Positions 44,255 through 55,214 of a stretch of DNA of 64,000 nucleotides are shown here, piece after piece. The position numbers and the translations under genes were made by a program. Source of the DNA: Coptis chinensis (lineage: Eukaryota; Streptophyta; Magnoliopsida; Ranunculales; Ranunculaceae); the NCBI GenBank assembly GCA_015680905.1, contig CM027378.1, positions 1,426,001 through 1,490,000 on the forward strand, in the 5' to 3' direction. The notes beneath the pieces were generated by a model. It was not told the DNA's origin and ran no database searches. It saw nothing but the letters and a program-made list of their open reading frames with translations. Position 1 is the stretch's first letter, and every line of letters starts with the position of its first letter.

Positions 44255-45140
44255 AATTGAAGGAAGCGGGCCTTGTGCTAAAAGAAGGGGTGATGGTGAG
44301 AATAGTAGTGATAATGATTTTGTTCAGCCTCCAAAGAGGAGGGCAATAACATAATGTGAGAATAAATCAACTAAGAGCGGAAAACAGACAAGACCACCAA
44401 CCAAAAACCACAACAAACCTTCAACTAAGAACAGTCCCAAAGAAAAGTCTATTCCAATAAGCAAGTAGTGGGAGAATCAATATTGTAGCGAGCGGATTGG
44501 GGGGAACAGTCGTGAACCGCTAGGGCCTTTTTACTTTTCGGAAAAGGCTCTTGAAAAATCTGACGCGATTGTGGCAGAGGCACAGTTCACGGTTATGCAA
44601 ACAGTCAATGAAATTAATAGTACATACGATCCTCTGCTATTTGCAAATGATGGAGCGGCCAACACTCTCGCACTTGCTGAGTACCATTGGGAACTTCTAG
44701 ATGTGGTCGACAATGTAGTGGAACATGACTTCATGACTTTGGGAAATGGTGTGAATATGCTATTACAATATCCGGCCGATATTGTACACCCACCCGAAGA
44801 TGCAGCAAGTTTTGACCCTGAAATACTGGACTCTTTGAGGAATGAAAATTTTGAGAAAGAGTTATGCAATCAGCGTGTGTTTGCAAAAAAATGGGGCAAC
44901 CAACACTCCCGCACTTGCTGAGTACCATGGGGAGCTCGACTTAATGACATTGGCAGATGGCATGAATATGCTCTTACAGAATCCGGACGATATTGTACAC
45001 CCACCCGCAGATGCAACAAATTTTGAAATTGAGGATACAACCATTGAAGAAGATTTGGACGTTAACACAACTGATGGAAAAGTGGTTTGTGCATTGTTCA
45101 AACACCTTTATCTTAAGTTACAAGTATTTTGCAAGAGTTA
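44255..45140 (+). pseudogene. Acidic linker of the DUF1985-Ulp1 gene with an internal duplication
   Basis: Frames continue the gene: a basic piece (CAKRRGDGE, QPPKRRAIT; 44255-44353), then FSEKALEKSDAIVAEAQFTV (44540-44600) and an acidic part. Two copies of one module are visible: NTLALAEYHWELL and NMLLQYPADIVHPPEDAASF (44652-44820), then NTPALAEYHGELD and NMLLQNPDDIVHPPADATNF (44895-45035). No known fold is recognised. Frame changes occur between blocks. Confidence 0.65.
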
Positions 45141-45244
45141 ACATTGCGAGTACGCGTCATTAAACATTGTAATCTACGGTTTGCCAATCTCGGTATAAAA
45201 TTTGCTGCGGGAGTTATTTTTCCATCCATTCGCCTTTAATATGT

Positions 45245-46476
45245 GATGTTTCGACGACCGATTTCTGCAGGGGAAGCAATGGTATACTTCGAAAAGTAGG
45301 CAGTGGAACAAATTTTCTAACCTTGAAGAAGCAATATATACCATTTGCGAAGACAAAATTCATGCAAAATTTGATGAAATTCCATTAGTAGGGAGGAACT
45401 ACTCAATACCCACAGTGAATGAATTGCCTAGTGACCGCGATAAACAACGTCTGGAGAACTGACTGCACATTACTGGAGCCAGTATGAGGAAGATGAAAGG
45501 GTCAGGGCTGTTGCATCCACCGTCATAGTCGGCGCTATGGACATGATTTAGAACTAAATCGAGAAGCTTCTCCTTTCTCAAGCACCAAGGATGGGTGAAC
45601 GATGAGGTTTATCTTTGCTTTGCAAAATATATATGTTGTTGATTCTCTTACCGGTTAGTCACCCTCTTCCTCTATTTTACCACTGTTTCCTTTTTTTTTT
45701 TTTTTTTTAATTTCCCTTTAAGGTTGTCTCCATCTACATGGAATTACTCAGAAGGTGGCAGCTGAAGGAGGGGCAATCTCGGTAAAAGTCAGGATTCAGG
45801 AAAGTACACTATTATTGCGGACACGCTCATTCCGTTTAGTTATGTCACTCTCCACCTCATTCTCATATTTTTAGCAACTGTATTACTTAACAATTGGAAT
45901 TTTCGAGTTATACAGGTTTCCCTACTTACCTTATATGGAACCCTATAGGGCAAGTTAAATGATGGAAGTCTGACTACATAGCAAAAGATTTCAGAAACTG
46001 CGTCCCTAATGCCATGGAGCCTGACCATGCTCTTCAGAGATATGGTTTCAGAAAAAAGTGATGTACCCCACGCAACGAAATCTAAAGGAGTAATGATGGC
46101 TTTGAGTGTGGGAATGAACAAACACTGGGTTCTTGCTGTTTTTGACTTTTCTACTTGGAAGTGTCTTCTGTATGATTCCTTAGAATCAGTAATGTTCGAC
46201 ACTCTACCAACTTTGAAGATGATAGGTGCAGTGCTACCTTATGGGTTGTTAGTACATGATCCTCAGTGCATACATTGGTCACAATTGCAGAGACAGTGGG
46301 AAATTATTCTTACTGACTGCGCTAAACAACATGATTCATGGAATTGCGGTGTTTTTGTACTAGCTTATGCAGATCAGTTGCTGTGGGGTGCACACGTCCA
46401 ATTTGGAAGGGACGCTGCCCATATTAGGATGACAATAGCGAAGGACCTTCTAGATTGTGGAATTACAGAGAGATAG
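45245..46476 (+). pseudogene. Ulp1-like C48 cysteine protease
   Basis: Upstream pieces (45255-45460: KQWYTSKSRQWNKFSNLEEA, GRNYSIPTVNELPSD; 45595: NDEVYLCFAKY) lead to an open frame at 46009-46476 with the whole protease core. The His is in MNKHWVLAVFDF, the Asp in LLYDSLES, and the Gln and Cys in CAKQHDSWNCGVFVLAY, so the H-D-Q-C set is intact. Ulp1 enzymes release SUMO-like modifiers. With DUF1985 upstream this has the layout of Ulp1 genes carried by plant Mutator-like elements. Its TAG stop (46474-46476) is followed in the same frame by a phosphatase-like domain. Upstream frames are broken, so an intact product is uncertain. Confidence 0.85.
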
Positions 46477-47241
46477 TTTCTCAGCAAAAAGGAAGACGTC
46501 CAATCTCTGCGTAAAGAAGGCGTGGTCATTCATAGACCACCAATGAGTAAACCAAACCGAATACTTCTCATTCTTGATCTCAATGGTGTGCTTGTTCACG
46601 TAGCTAACAAGCTCGACCTACCACTCGGATTCGAAGCCGACACATTCATTTCAGGAAAGGCAATTATAAGGAGGCCATTCTGTGATGATTTTCTGAAGTT
46701 TTGTTTTGAAAGGTTCTATGTGGGTGTATGGTCATCAAGGAAAAACTTGATTTGGTCCGTCTGCTTTCGATTTCATTATGCCCGAAAAGAAGGTACCAGT
46801 TGGCATTTTGTTGGGACCAATCCCATTGCACTACCACCGAAGTTGCACACTGCTGAAAAACATTGACAATCTGTTATGTTAAAAGAACTGGGTCAAACTT
46901 TGGGATAAGAACGACCCAAATCTTCCTTGGGAGAGGAGAGTATAATGAATCAAACACGTTGATGTTGGGTGATTCTCCGTATAAAGCATTGTTTAATTCC
47001 GCACACACACGCCATATTCCGACTTCATAATGATTTTCAGAATGAAAACGATAATTCCTTAGGACCTGGGGGTGATATTAGGATGTATTTGGAAGGATTA
47101 GCGACAAGTCAAAATGTCCAAAAGTACATTGAGCAACATCCTTTTGGCCAGCAAGCTCTTACGGAGAGCGATCCATCTTGGCCACATTATCTGCAACTCA
47201 TCAATTCTTGTTTGCATGCTCCTTCAGACCCTGGATTGTGA
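46477..47241 (+). pseudogene. FCP1/HAD-type phosphatase domain in frame with Ulp1
   Basis: Reading on from the Ulp1 stop in the same frame gives KKEDVQSLRKEG, then RILLILDLNGVLVHVANKL, a HAD motif I with DLNGV in place of DxDGT. RRPFCDDFLKFCFERFYVGV and WSSRK follow, like plant FCP1/UBLCP1-type proteins. After frameshifts near 46745 come CWDQSHCTTTE, NESNTLMLGDSPYKALFN (motif III region) and, at 47020-47230, FQNENDNSLGPGGDIRMYLE and VQKYIEQHPFGQQAL. The domain is nearly complete but broken at several homopolymers. FCP1-like enzymes dephosphorylate proteins such as the RNA polymerase II tail. The second Asp of motif I is Asn, which may reduce activity. Confidence 0.82.
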
Positions 47242-47665
47242 AAATTGGCGAATCATTTTTATTCTTATATACTGTTGTAATTTTTGTTTCCCTTTTTCGT
47301 TTGAGTGTTAGATGTTGTTGAAGTACTTGTCTGATTAAGTACTTTGTTAGATGTTGTCGCAGTAAATGAAGCACTTTGTTTTGTAATACTTTTTTGTTCG
47401 AGTGTTAGTGTTAGATGTTGTTTGAGTGTTGGTGTTAGATGTTATTTCCCTTTAACCTAGTTTTGCATCTTCCAACGTGGCTTCACTAGTCCACGTGCAA
47501 CTAACTCACCTTTATCACTATGAGATTAATCTAACGGTTGTCATTGAGTAACCGTTGGAGAGTCGTTGCAGTCATCTTTGTCAGCAATTGCTTCAAATTT
47601 AACCTTTAAAAGTGGAGCCTTAAAAGTGAGTGAAAACTAAAAAAAAAAAAAAAATCAGAAACTGA

Positions 47666-48381
47666 TGTCTTCTTCTTCAACTAATGTTGGTAAGTTCAAC
47701 ATTTTCAATATTGTCATCTTTTTCGTTTTTCTGCAACAGGGGGATTTTTCAAATGATTTCGGTGATTTAAGGGGGTATCTAAAATTCTCTTGAAATTATA
47801 TATTTTTCCTGATTCAGTGCCAAATTTGCGATGAAGTAGGACATCCAACTTATAGATGTCCTTGGGTGTAAACCCCCTGCAAAGATCCTAAATGTGATGG
47901 GTTTCTTAAGTTGTAGCTCTCTCTAACATCAAGAAATCCCGATAGAAAGTATCTAAAGTGCCTATATGGGAACTGTCAAAGTGGATTAAAATGCCTTGAT
48001 GAGGCTATTTTAGATGTTAAAAATGATTCAACAAATGGATGTCACAAGTGGGGAGATACAAGCCACTGGAAGATACAATGCCCATGGAACAATTGTGTCT
48101 GCAATAACAAGATGTGTGGTGGAGAGAGGTCACTCAAGACTACTCAATATGGGTTGAACACTGGGAGGAAGTACTTAAAATGCTCACTATGTTTAAGTTT
48201 TGAGTGGCTGTCTGATGCAATGAGGGAGGCAAGACAAAAGACTGAAAAATTTGACTCAACGGTTACCATAAAGATGGCACTATCAGACTTTGCAAAAATG
48301 TGTCTTAAAAGTAATGTATGCATGAATGAATCAAGATATGAGTGCCAAATCCCTGTAATGAATAAACATATAAACATATGA
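47666..48381 (+). pseudogene. Zinc-knuckle and GRF-type zinc-finger protein
   Basis: An ATG at 47666 (MSSSSTN) and a likely intron lead to an exon from 47818 with CQICDEVGHPTYRC, a CCHC knuckle. Then, past a TAA and a TAG, it reads NPDRKYLKCLYGNCQSGLKC, a GRF-like finger. After CHKWGDTSHWKIQCPWNNC (a knuckle with one Cys replaced by Trp) a second GRF-like finger reads TQYGLNTGRKYLKCSLC and FEWLSDAMREA. The final part (48112-48381) is open to a TGA. GRF fingers bind nucleic acid and occur in many plant proteins of unknown role. The two in-frame stops are single-base changes. Confidence 0.7.
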
Positions 48382-48433
48382 ATGCAATTTTCTTAGTTTT
48401 TACTTTTTAGCAGTGCTAATCAAATAATAGTCC

Positions 48434-48715
48434 TTAATGAAATAGCCTAATGTATGCATGAATGAATCGAGATAACAATCCTTTAGGGTTCTTGAGCAAA
48501 GAATATTCATAGCTCATGACTATGAACATTGATTGTTCATAGTACGTACAATATGGACTATGAGCACTCACTGTTCATAGCTCATAGTCCATATTGTACG
48601 TACTATGAACAATCAATGTTCATAGTCATGAGCTATGAATATTCTTTGCTCAAGAACCCTAAAGGATTGTTATCTCGATTCATTCATGCATACATTGACT
48701 AGGCTATTTCATTAA
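48434..48715. repeat. 282-bp near-perfect hairpin
   Basis: Arm 48434-48565 (132 bp) is the exact reverse complement of 48580-48715 except for a 4-bp insertion (GTCA-type) in the right arm; the loop is 14 bp. The arms include palindromic array units (ATGAACATTGATTGTTCAT) and non-repeat sequence (GAGATAACAATCCTTTAGGG). Confidence 0.95.
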
Positions 48716-48815
48716 GCTATGAACAATGAGTGTTTATAGCTACCGAACTATGAACAATCACTGTTCATAGTCCAATTGTGATATGAACAATCATTGTTCA
48801 TAGTCCAATTGTATG
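48716..48815. repeat. Palindromic array beyond the hairpin (3 units)
   Basis: Units such as TATGAACAATCACTGTTCATA, with spacer GTCCAATTGT. Confidence 0.85.
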
Positions 48816-48969
48816 TATGCAATCAAGGCTACTTTTCATTTCTGTACAGTCGAGTCTCTGTTAGGTTTGGTTTTTTGGTAAATGACTGGTACAATTGATG
48901 TAGGGAGGATTGATTGCCGCGGATTTTGCATTAAGTTAACGTAAATGCCATATACTAATTGATTGATTG

Positions 48970-50120
48970 ATTATAGGTTTTCATGGATTTTCATGGCTTA
49001 GGCTGTGCAGATGTCTCAATAGTAACAGAATTGAATTTCGATTGGGACATAGTTGCCATGGAATCTATTTGATTCTGCATTAATTAAACATCTTTCTTTA
49101 GTTTCCAAGTCTTGAAGAAGCTTACAATCTTCTGGATTTGCATCGGCTACTTCAAACTCATATTGTAACTTTGTCACCTGATTATTTACATTGCCAAAAT
49201 ACTTGATGAAGAGAAACACTCGTCTGTTTATGAATAGAAACACTACGCCAATGTAACATTGCTTTGGCGTAAAACTCCACAAATGTCAGCCTTCCAGACG
49301 CTTCATCGATCTTGTAATCCTGGCAACTTTAGGAGTGGAATTTGACTCTTCAACACCAAGCTTCCGCTTATTCTCCTTCTTTTTTGTTTGCCAACGCCAA
49401 CTACATCTCTTTGTAGTTCTTTGCGAGGGTCCTTCTTGCTGAAAATCTGATGCCCCTTGCACTGTCGTTGCACCTGCTTGTGTTTCCTTGACAATTGTGG
49501 AATTAGGCAATGGAGCTGGATGCCTCAGAACATCAGTATATGTGAAAAACAATAAAATACAATTAAGAACACTATATTGTCTTTAGCTATATTGTCAAAT
49601 ATATCAGATGTCGGGAATATACCGAAATAACAAATTGAACTATTTAAGTAAAGAACAAATTCACAGTCAACTGACTCTCAAATGACCGAAGAAATATAGA
49701 TATAGGGAAGGGATCGGTTTACTCACCACAATTTACTCACTTTCGTACTCTAAATAGCGTGTCGGATCAATTAATCTAATGGCCAGTTTTTTGCTTAGGT
49801 GGACAGCCATGTACTTTGTTCAAAAGGAAAATGGCTTTGAGCTTGAGTCTAGAACTCAAGAGCCGAATCTAGTAATGAGTTAAGGACAATCATGGGTCCC
49901 ATTTCTTCTCTCTCCTTCCTTTCCTTTGTTGTTCATACTCAGTGTTCATAGTCCACTAGGATTATGAACACTGAATGTTCATACTCTTGTTGGACTATGA
50001 ACATTCAGTGTTCATACTTTTAGTGGACTATGAACATTGAATGTTCATACTCTTGTTGGACTATGAACATTCAGTGTTCATACTCCTAGTAGACTATGAA
50101 CATAGAATGTTCACACTCTT
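48970..50120 (-). mobile_element. Palindrome-bordered repeat unit, copy 2
   Basis: Same content and orientation as 28233-29440, with arrays on both sides (48480-48815 and 49929-50120). Minus-strand frames: 49552-49286 (RHPAPLPNSTIVKETQAGAT, KRKLGVEESNSTPKVARITR) and 49282-49016 (FGNVNNQVTKLQYEFEVADA). The latter loosely resembles coiled segments of plant LINE ORF2 proteins, but the match is too short to rely on. Confidence 0.7.
49929..50120. repeat. Palindromic repeat array (6 units)
   Basis: About 33-bp spaced units GAACATTCAGTGTTCATAC and the reverse, very close to the array at 29233. Confidence 0.9.
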
Positions 50121-50537
50121 GCAATGCACATAGCCAATCATTTGAGATGGCTCAGGTAGGCTTTTAAACCAATTCAATCTTGCTTCCATTTTCACAAATG
50201 CCAGTCCCTCCAAAAGTTCCAGTTCTTACGAAAAATTCATATCATATTCAAAAACAGCATTCAAATTTTACACTTCAAAGGATACTGTTCTAAATAATAT
50301 AATTTGTAAGAAAATAACAAAGGTTTTTCTTGTCTTTTAATGTAGAAAACTGTACAAGCAATTCACTGGAAGACGGAAAAGCAGAGAATGAACAAAATGA
50401 GTCCAAGAAAGATACGATAGTCTACTTGAAACAACATTACCAGGTAATACTTGTTGAGATTATAAAGCCTTGCCATCAAATATATAAAGGAATCTACTAA
50501 TCATAGAAAACCTATAAGCATACCTAGTGTTTTGAGA
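50121..50537. other. Downstream flank of the F-box gene
   Basis: No gene recognised; A/T-rich. Confidence 0.4.
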
Positions 50538-52897
50538 TCAGAGCACCGTCTTCAAATTTAGCAATATGGTAACCTCTGAAAATGAATTTTGCAATGACTG
50601 TATCTTCTTATTAAGTTCGGCCAGCTCCTTCTCCTTGCCACTCAATTTAATAGTCAAGGCAATGCCAACTTTCTTCAACACCAAAGCACTTTTTAGTAAA
50701 AACTCGAGAAACTTGAATTCGTTTTCAGACCCTTCAAAATTTTGCATCTCAATGCACTTCAGTTGACGAAGCTTGCAAGTAAATGATAACTCTGCATCCC
50801 AATCTCCTCTCTCATCTTCAGGCCCGATAATTCTCTGATAAAAACAATTAGTAAAGCAACAGTACAATTTGTGTTTCTACAATTTGTTTCTTTTATTTTT
50901 CTACTGTTACTACTTTTTTCCCCTTGTTCCAATAATTAGCAACATATACAAAAGAGGCAAACAGAACAGATGTAATAGGCATCCCTAGTGAGACTTTTAT
51001 TTATTTGTTTATATTTTAAGTAGAAATGTTGGCCTGTATAATAAAACCCCAGTTAGAGTGGTTTAGAGTTCTAGTTATTAAGGGGTAGTATTATTATATA
51101 TAGGTTTTGTAGCCTTCTTTGTCAATGCCTCAATGGGTTATTAGAAAAAAAAAATTATTATTTTTGAAAGATCTTGATAGTGAATATTAAATTGAGTTGA
51201 AACCCTAGTTGTTGATTTGTTATATATTATTCTGCTGCGTTTGATGAACTTAGTAGTTGGTGACTTTAAGCTGTAACTGTATAACTACAAGATAAGAGTT
51301 GAAAAAAACTGAAATATGACATAGTAATCGATCAATGCTTCGGTTCTTTCCAAGACAAGAGTTTCTAAAAGTGGGAAAACCTCTAACAGTTTTGCCAATG
51401 AATAGATGTAAGATTTGTCACACCATTCTGTAAGCTTCAGATAGTTCAAACTTTGGACTAAAACTGGCACCCCTTCCAACATATTCGGAAATTCTTCAAA
51501 AGCCTGACAATGGAAAAGAGAGCAATCTAGAAACAACTACTTCACAGGTAAAATTTTGATAGTGAGGAAGTGCTTGACAAAAGGTGTTTTTCCCATATGC
51601 TACAACTGAATTGTTCGAGGAGAGCATCTATATATCAACCATTTACAACCTAGCAAAGTTACAAACCATTGGAATTCAACACCATAGCTTTAATCAGTAG
51701 AGGGGTATTCCTCAGAGAAAGGTACCTCTGAGTATAGAGATTGTCTAAATTGGCATTTAAGTTTGTAGTCAACAAATCTGTTATGTCACCCGACATACTT
51801 ATTTAAAACAGTGTTAGTTCAAATTACTGTGTTCCAAACTTCTTGACCAAAAATAAAAAAGAAAAGAAATCATGTTCTGAAAGCTTTATACAATTGAAAT
51901 AAGAACCGTTCTCACTAATAAAAAAAAAGTACACAATGCTAGCCGAAGCCATTTTCACAATAAAGAAAGATGAAAGAAAACATACTTGAAAGCCATGTCC
52001 TGATAGAGTAAGCGACTTTGCATTAGTGATTCCTTTTAGGATGCTACTCAAACATCTACCAAATGAAATATTGCGGGTTACCATGTAATACACATATGTC
52101 TCAATCTCAGCAGTAACTAGAGCTGAAAGATTCTCCAAGGTATAGTTTTTGTAGGTATAGCCAATGCATTTGAGTGATGCAAGATCAGCATGAGATATAT
52201 CTTAATCAAGGTATTATAATTATATCCTTCATAAATATTCTCCAGCTGCAAGTACTTAAGTTTAGAACCAGATATTGCAAGCCTTTTAACCGTAATATGG
52301 CCACAATATTCAATAATAACACTTTCCACAATTGGCAAGTCCAAAACTAAATCCCTATGACTATTGCTCGGAAGCAAAATCCCAAATAATTCCAAAGTTT
52401 TAACTCGGCCAGAAAAATAGAGTGTTTCTAAAGACAGAATAGATACACCACCAAGTCTAAGCACTTGAACTTGTCGTTTTTTAGCATAAGTAACCCATCT
52501 ATCAATCAGTCTGGAATCAGCATATTCGGCAGAGACAAAAAACAGATCGAACTTGTCTATATCAGATCCATCTTGGAGAAATAAAACCGTGTCTACAAAA
52601 AACTTGAACTTAGTCAACCTGTTCTTCTTCAGTTTGGGATTACGTCCATTCCAACGATTACAACGATTCGTCCAGGAATGTTCATGAAACTTAAGAGTTC
52701 GGACTGATCGCCATAGGTTTTGTCCATCTTTTGGAAAGAAGGCTTGTTTGGAGAACTTCTTTCATGTCCATGAAAGAGAGGATGTGATGAATAAGTGGTT
52801 CGTGTAAGCCACTGATTCTGTCTTCATTATTCATATTCATTAACTTCTTGTTGGCAACAGTGGAACTGGATGAAGAAGAATTCCCTTCAGCTTCCAT
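50538..52897 (-). pseudogene. F-box/LRR/FBD-type gene, spliced, with two frameshifts
   Basis: Start ATG 52897 (MEAEGNSSSSSS) follows a probable 5' UTR intron (acceptor GGTTGCAG near 52937). Exon 1 has an F-box (DRISGLHEPLIHHILSFMDM, KEVLQTSLLSKRW), a linker with TKFKFFVDTVLFLQDGSDID, and leucine-rich segments (VQVLRLGGVSILSLETLYFS, YCGHITVKRLAISGSKLKYL). It ends at a GTATGT donor near 51985. Later exons are at about 51505-51310 (EFPNMLEGVPVLVQSLNYLK) and 50840-50538 with the FBD-type end (CIEMQNFEGSENEFKFLEFL, ALVLKKVGIAL). Frameshifts: an extra base near 52723 (KRWT-NLWRSV lost) and a missing base near 52205, both in short runs. F-box proteins select substrates for SCF ubiquitin ligases. The gene may be intact if these are sequence errors. 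Confidence 0.8.
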
Positions 52898-52969
52898 CTC
52901 AATATTTTCAAACCAAATCCTCCAATGGTAGATGAACTGCAACCATAGATAACAAAACACATTATCATA

Positions 52970-53470
52970 TTACACTAGATAACTGCAAGCAGTAGGGGCG
53001 TGAGCGGAGGTAGAGAAGATAGAGGGAGAGATGGGTTTGTGGTGGGGAGAGAGAGAGTTGGGTTTGGTTGAGAAGGAGAAATTGCTCGAGGATGAGGACA
53101 GACAGAAACCAACCAAAATACTTTTTGGGCCACATACCCCCCCTGTCGGCCATGATCATTCGGTCTGCCTCACTTGACTAGTAAACTGCATAGCAGTGGG
53201 GCATGAGCGGAGAGGGAGAGGGACGAATAGGAGAAGATGAGGACAGACAAAAACCAACCAAATAACGTTTTGGGCCACCTTACCCCCACCCGGGCCAAGA
53301 TCGTTCGCTCCACTCACTTGATAATGATAATAATTATTATAAAGTAATAATAATAATCGAGTGAGCGGAGTGAACGATCTTGGCAGAAGGGGGGGGTTAT
53401 ACTAGATAACTGCTAAGCAGTGGGGGGCGTAAGCGGAGGGTGGAGAAGAGAGAGGGAGAGATGTCACTGT
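52970..53470. repeat. Clustered copies of a GAGCGGAG-type repeat, one inverted
   Basis: The motif ACTAGATAACTGC(A)AAGCAGT followed by GGGGCGTGAGCGGAGG occurs at 52974, 53178 (variant), 53401 and again at 56489 beside the duplicated F-box exon. Between them 53294-53322 and 53356-53384 form 29-bp inverted arms (GCCAAGATCGTTCGCTCC and its complement) around an A/T loop. Confidence 0.7.
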
Positions 53471-55205
53471 AACGACGAATTTTTGAAAGTCCAACAAGAT
53501 GAATGAATGTAAAACTGTTTACATGTCACCAAACAGTATGTAATCAAAAGTTCAGGAACATAGGATGGTAAATAGAATTCACCTCTTAGGCTTATAATCA
53601 AACATGTCCTAGGGAGCTTCTAAAATTGCTCCAACTAATATATAATTTTCTAACACACAAAGAAAAAAAAACAAATCATCATAAACAGATTGGAAATAAC
53701 ATCAAACTTATGAATAAGACATGACCCACAATATAAAAACAAATACGTATAGAAAAATAAAATAGATGGAACAAATCATTCAATATTCAAACATCAAATA
53801 GTGGTGAAATAAATAAAAAAAAATCACGACCCACTTCTTTGCAAGGGAAATTTTTCATTCTAAAATTCTCATACAAATAATGAGAGTGAAAAAAAATTCA
53901 TTGGAAAATCTGTAATTAATTGGCGAAACTTTAGTATTAATTGATGATAACCATAAAACTGAAAGGGAATTAAAACCATATAGGACATCACAAACTCAGA
54001 ATTTTGAAGAGGAGTAAAAGAAAGGATTGTACCTTTGATTGTTGCTTTTAATCACCGTTGGCTCTAAAATCGCACTGTGTCTGGCGACAGTTATATCAAA
54101 ATTACCAAAATTACCAAAATTCACGAGATGGATTTAACCTAATTTTAAGTAAAGTGGACCACAAGCGACAAGCCTGACGTGGACTAAGTGTTTAGGTGGA
54201 CCAAGTATATTATATTGTCCACGGGACAGCTTTTTCATGTATGTCTACAAATTCGATCTCCCGAAAAAATGTAGGGTGGAGATTGAGAAGGCGTGTGAGG
54301 ACTGTGTTGATAGACATGCTGTAATGATGGGAACCAGTAGCTGTGGTTAGTAGCTTGCAGAAGTGATTGCCTCTAGAAGATAGGATGAGTCATGGCATAG
54401 ACCGATCTGCGTAGTGATACGATCTGTTATGGAGCGATCTAGTAGCTCGTGGGGAATTAGTATTGTAGATGTTGGTTATTTTGGGACTACGACCTGATGA
54501 TTTGTTGGATAGGGAATGGTTGCACTCTTCTTGGGATAAGAGTTGCCTACGTATCAAGTTTCTCGGGGTAAACTTGAATCAAGCCTTACGTAGTTCATCT
54601 CTCTTTATTTATAGATGTGTGCTTGAACCGTTATGGATTGTAGATCCACCTTGTATGTTATCTTGATGATTCACCATTACTCTGATGTTACAAAGTAAAT
54701 GTCTCCTTGATTGTTGCGTTGACTGAGTTCCAGGATTGCGCTAGTTAATATCTTTCCATAAATGGCTGTAACAGTTGTTAGTAACGACCTAGGTGTTGGA
54801 TCGTTGGTATGATCTGATGTGGTGGGACGAGCTGAAGTAAGACGTCCTGCCTTATGGACACGTGCTCTGTAGTGTAGAACGGAGGATACTTACACATCCC
54901 CCTTTATTTTTGGGTAAATCTAGGGTGCATGTGGACATATGTTGCATGTGGAAAGAACGGTTTAAAAAGTAAAGATTTGAAAGCACGTGTCTGACAGCTG
55001 TTTTGTTTTGAAATAAGGTTTTGGGGAATGTGCGCGAACTGTTTGGGCTGGATTTGTGGGCCCAAAGTTACGGCGATTTGTGGGCGTGTAATGATTTAGG
55101 TTTTGGGAACACGAAACGTTTTGATTGTCTCGAGGTAGTGTTTGGGCAGTTGAGGGTTTTTTGACTTGTTAGAAGCCTTTTGCGTGTTCACTTTTCAACC
55201 AAAGG
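53471..55205. other. A/T-rich spacer, nothing recognised
   Basis: An open frame at 54469-54666 (plus) has no family I recognise. The region 54240-54900 has a more even base composition but shows no repeat partner in the window. Confidence 0.4.
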
Positions 55206-55214
55206 AAAAAAATA
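55206..55214. repeat. 9-bp target-site duplication AAAAAAATA, left copy
   Basis: Identical to 55962-55970. Confidence 0.8.

Noticed and set aside
45690-45710. Poly-T run as a retrotransposon tail
   Set aside because: It lies within the Ulp1-type gene, probably in an intron, with no TSD or element on either side.
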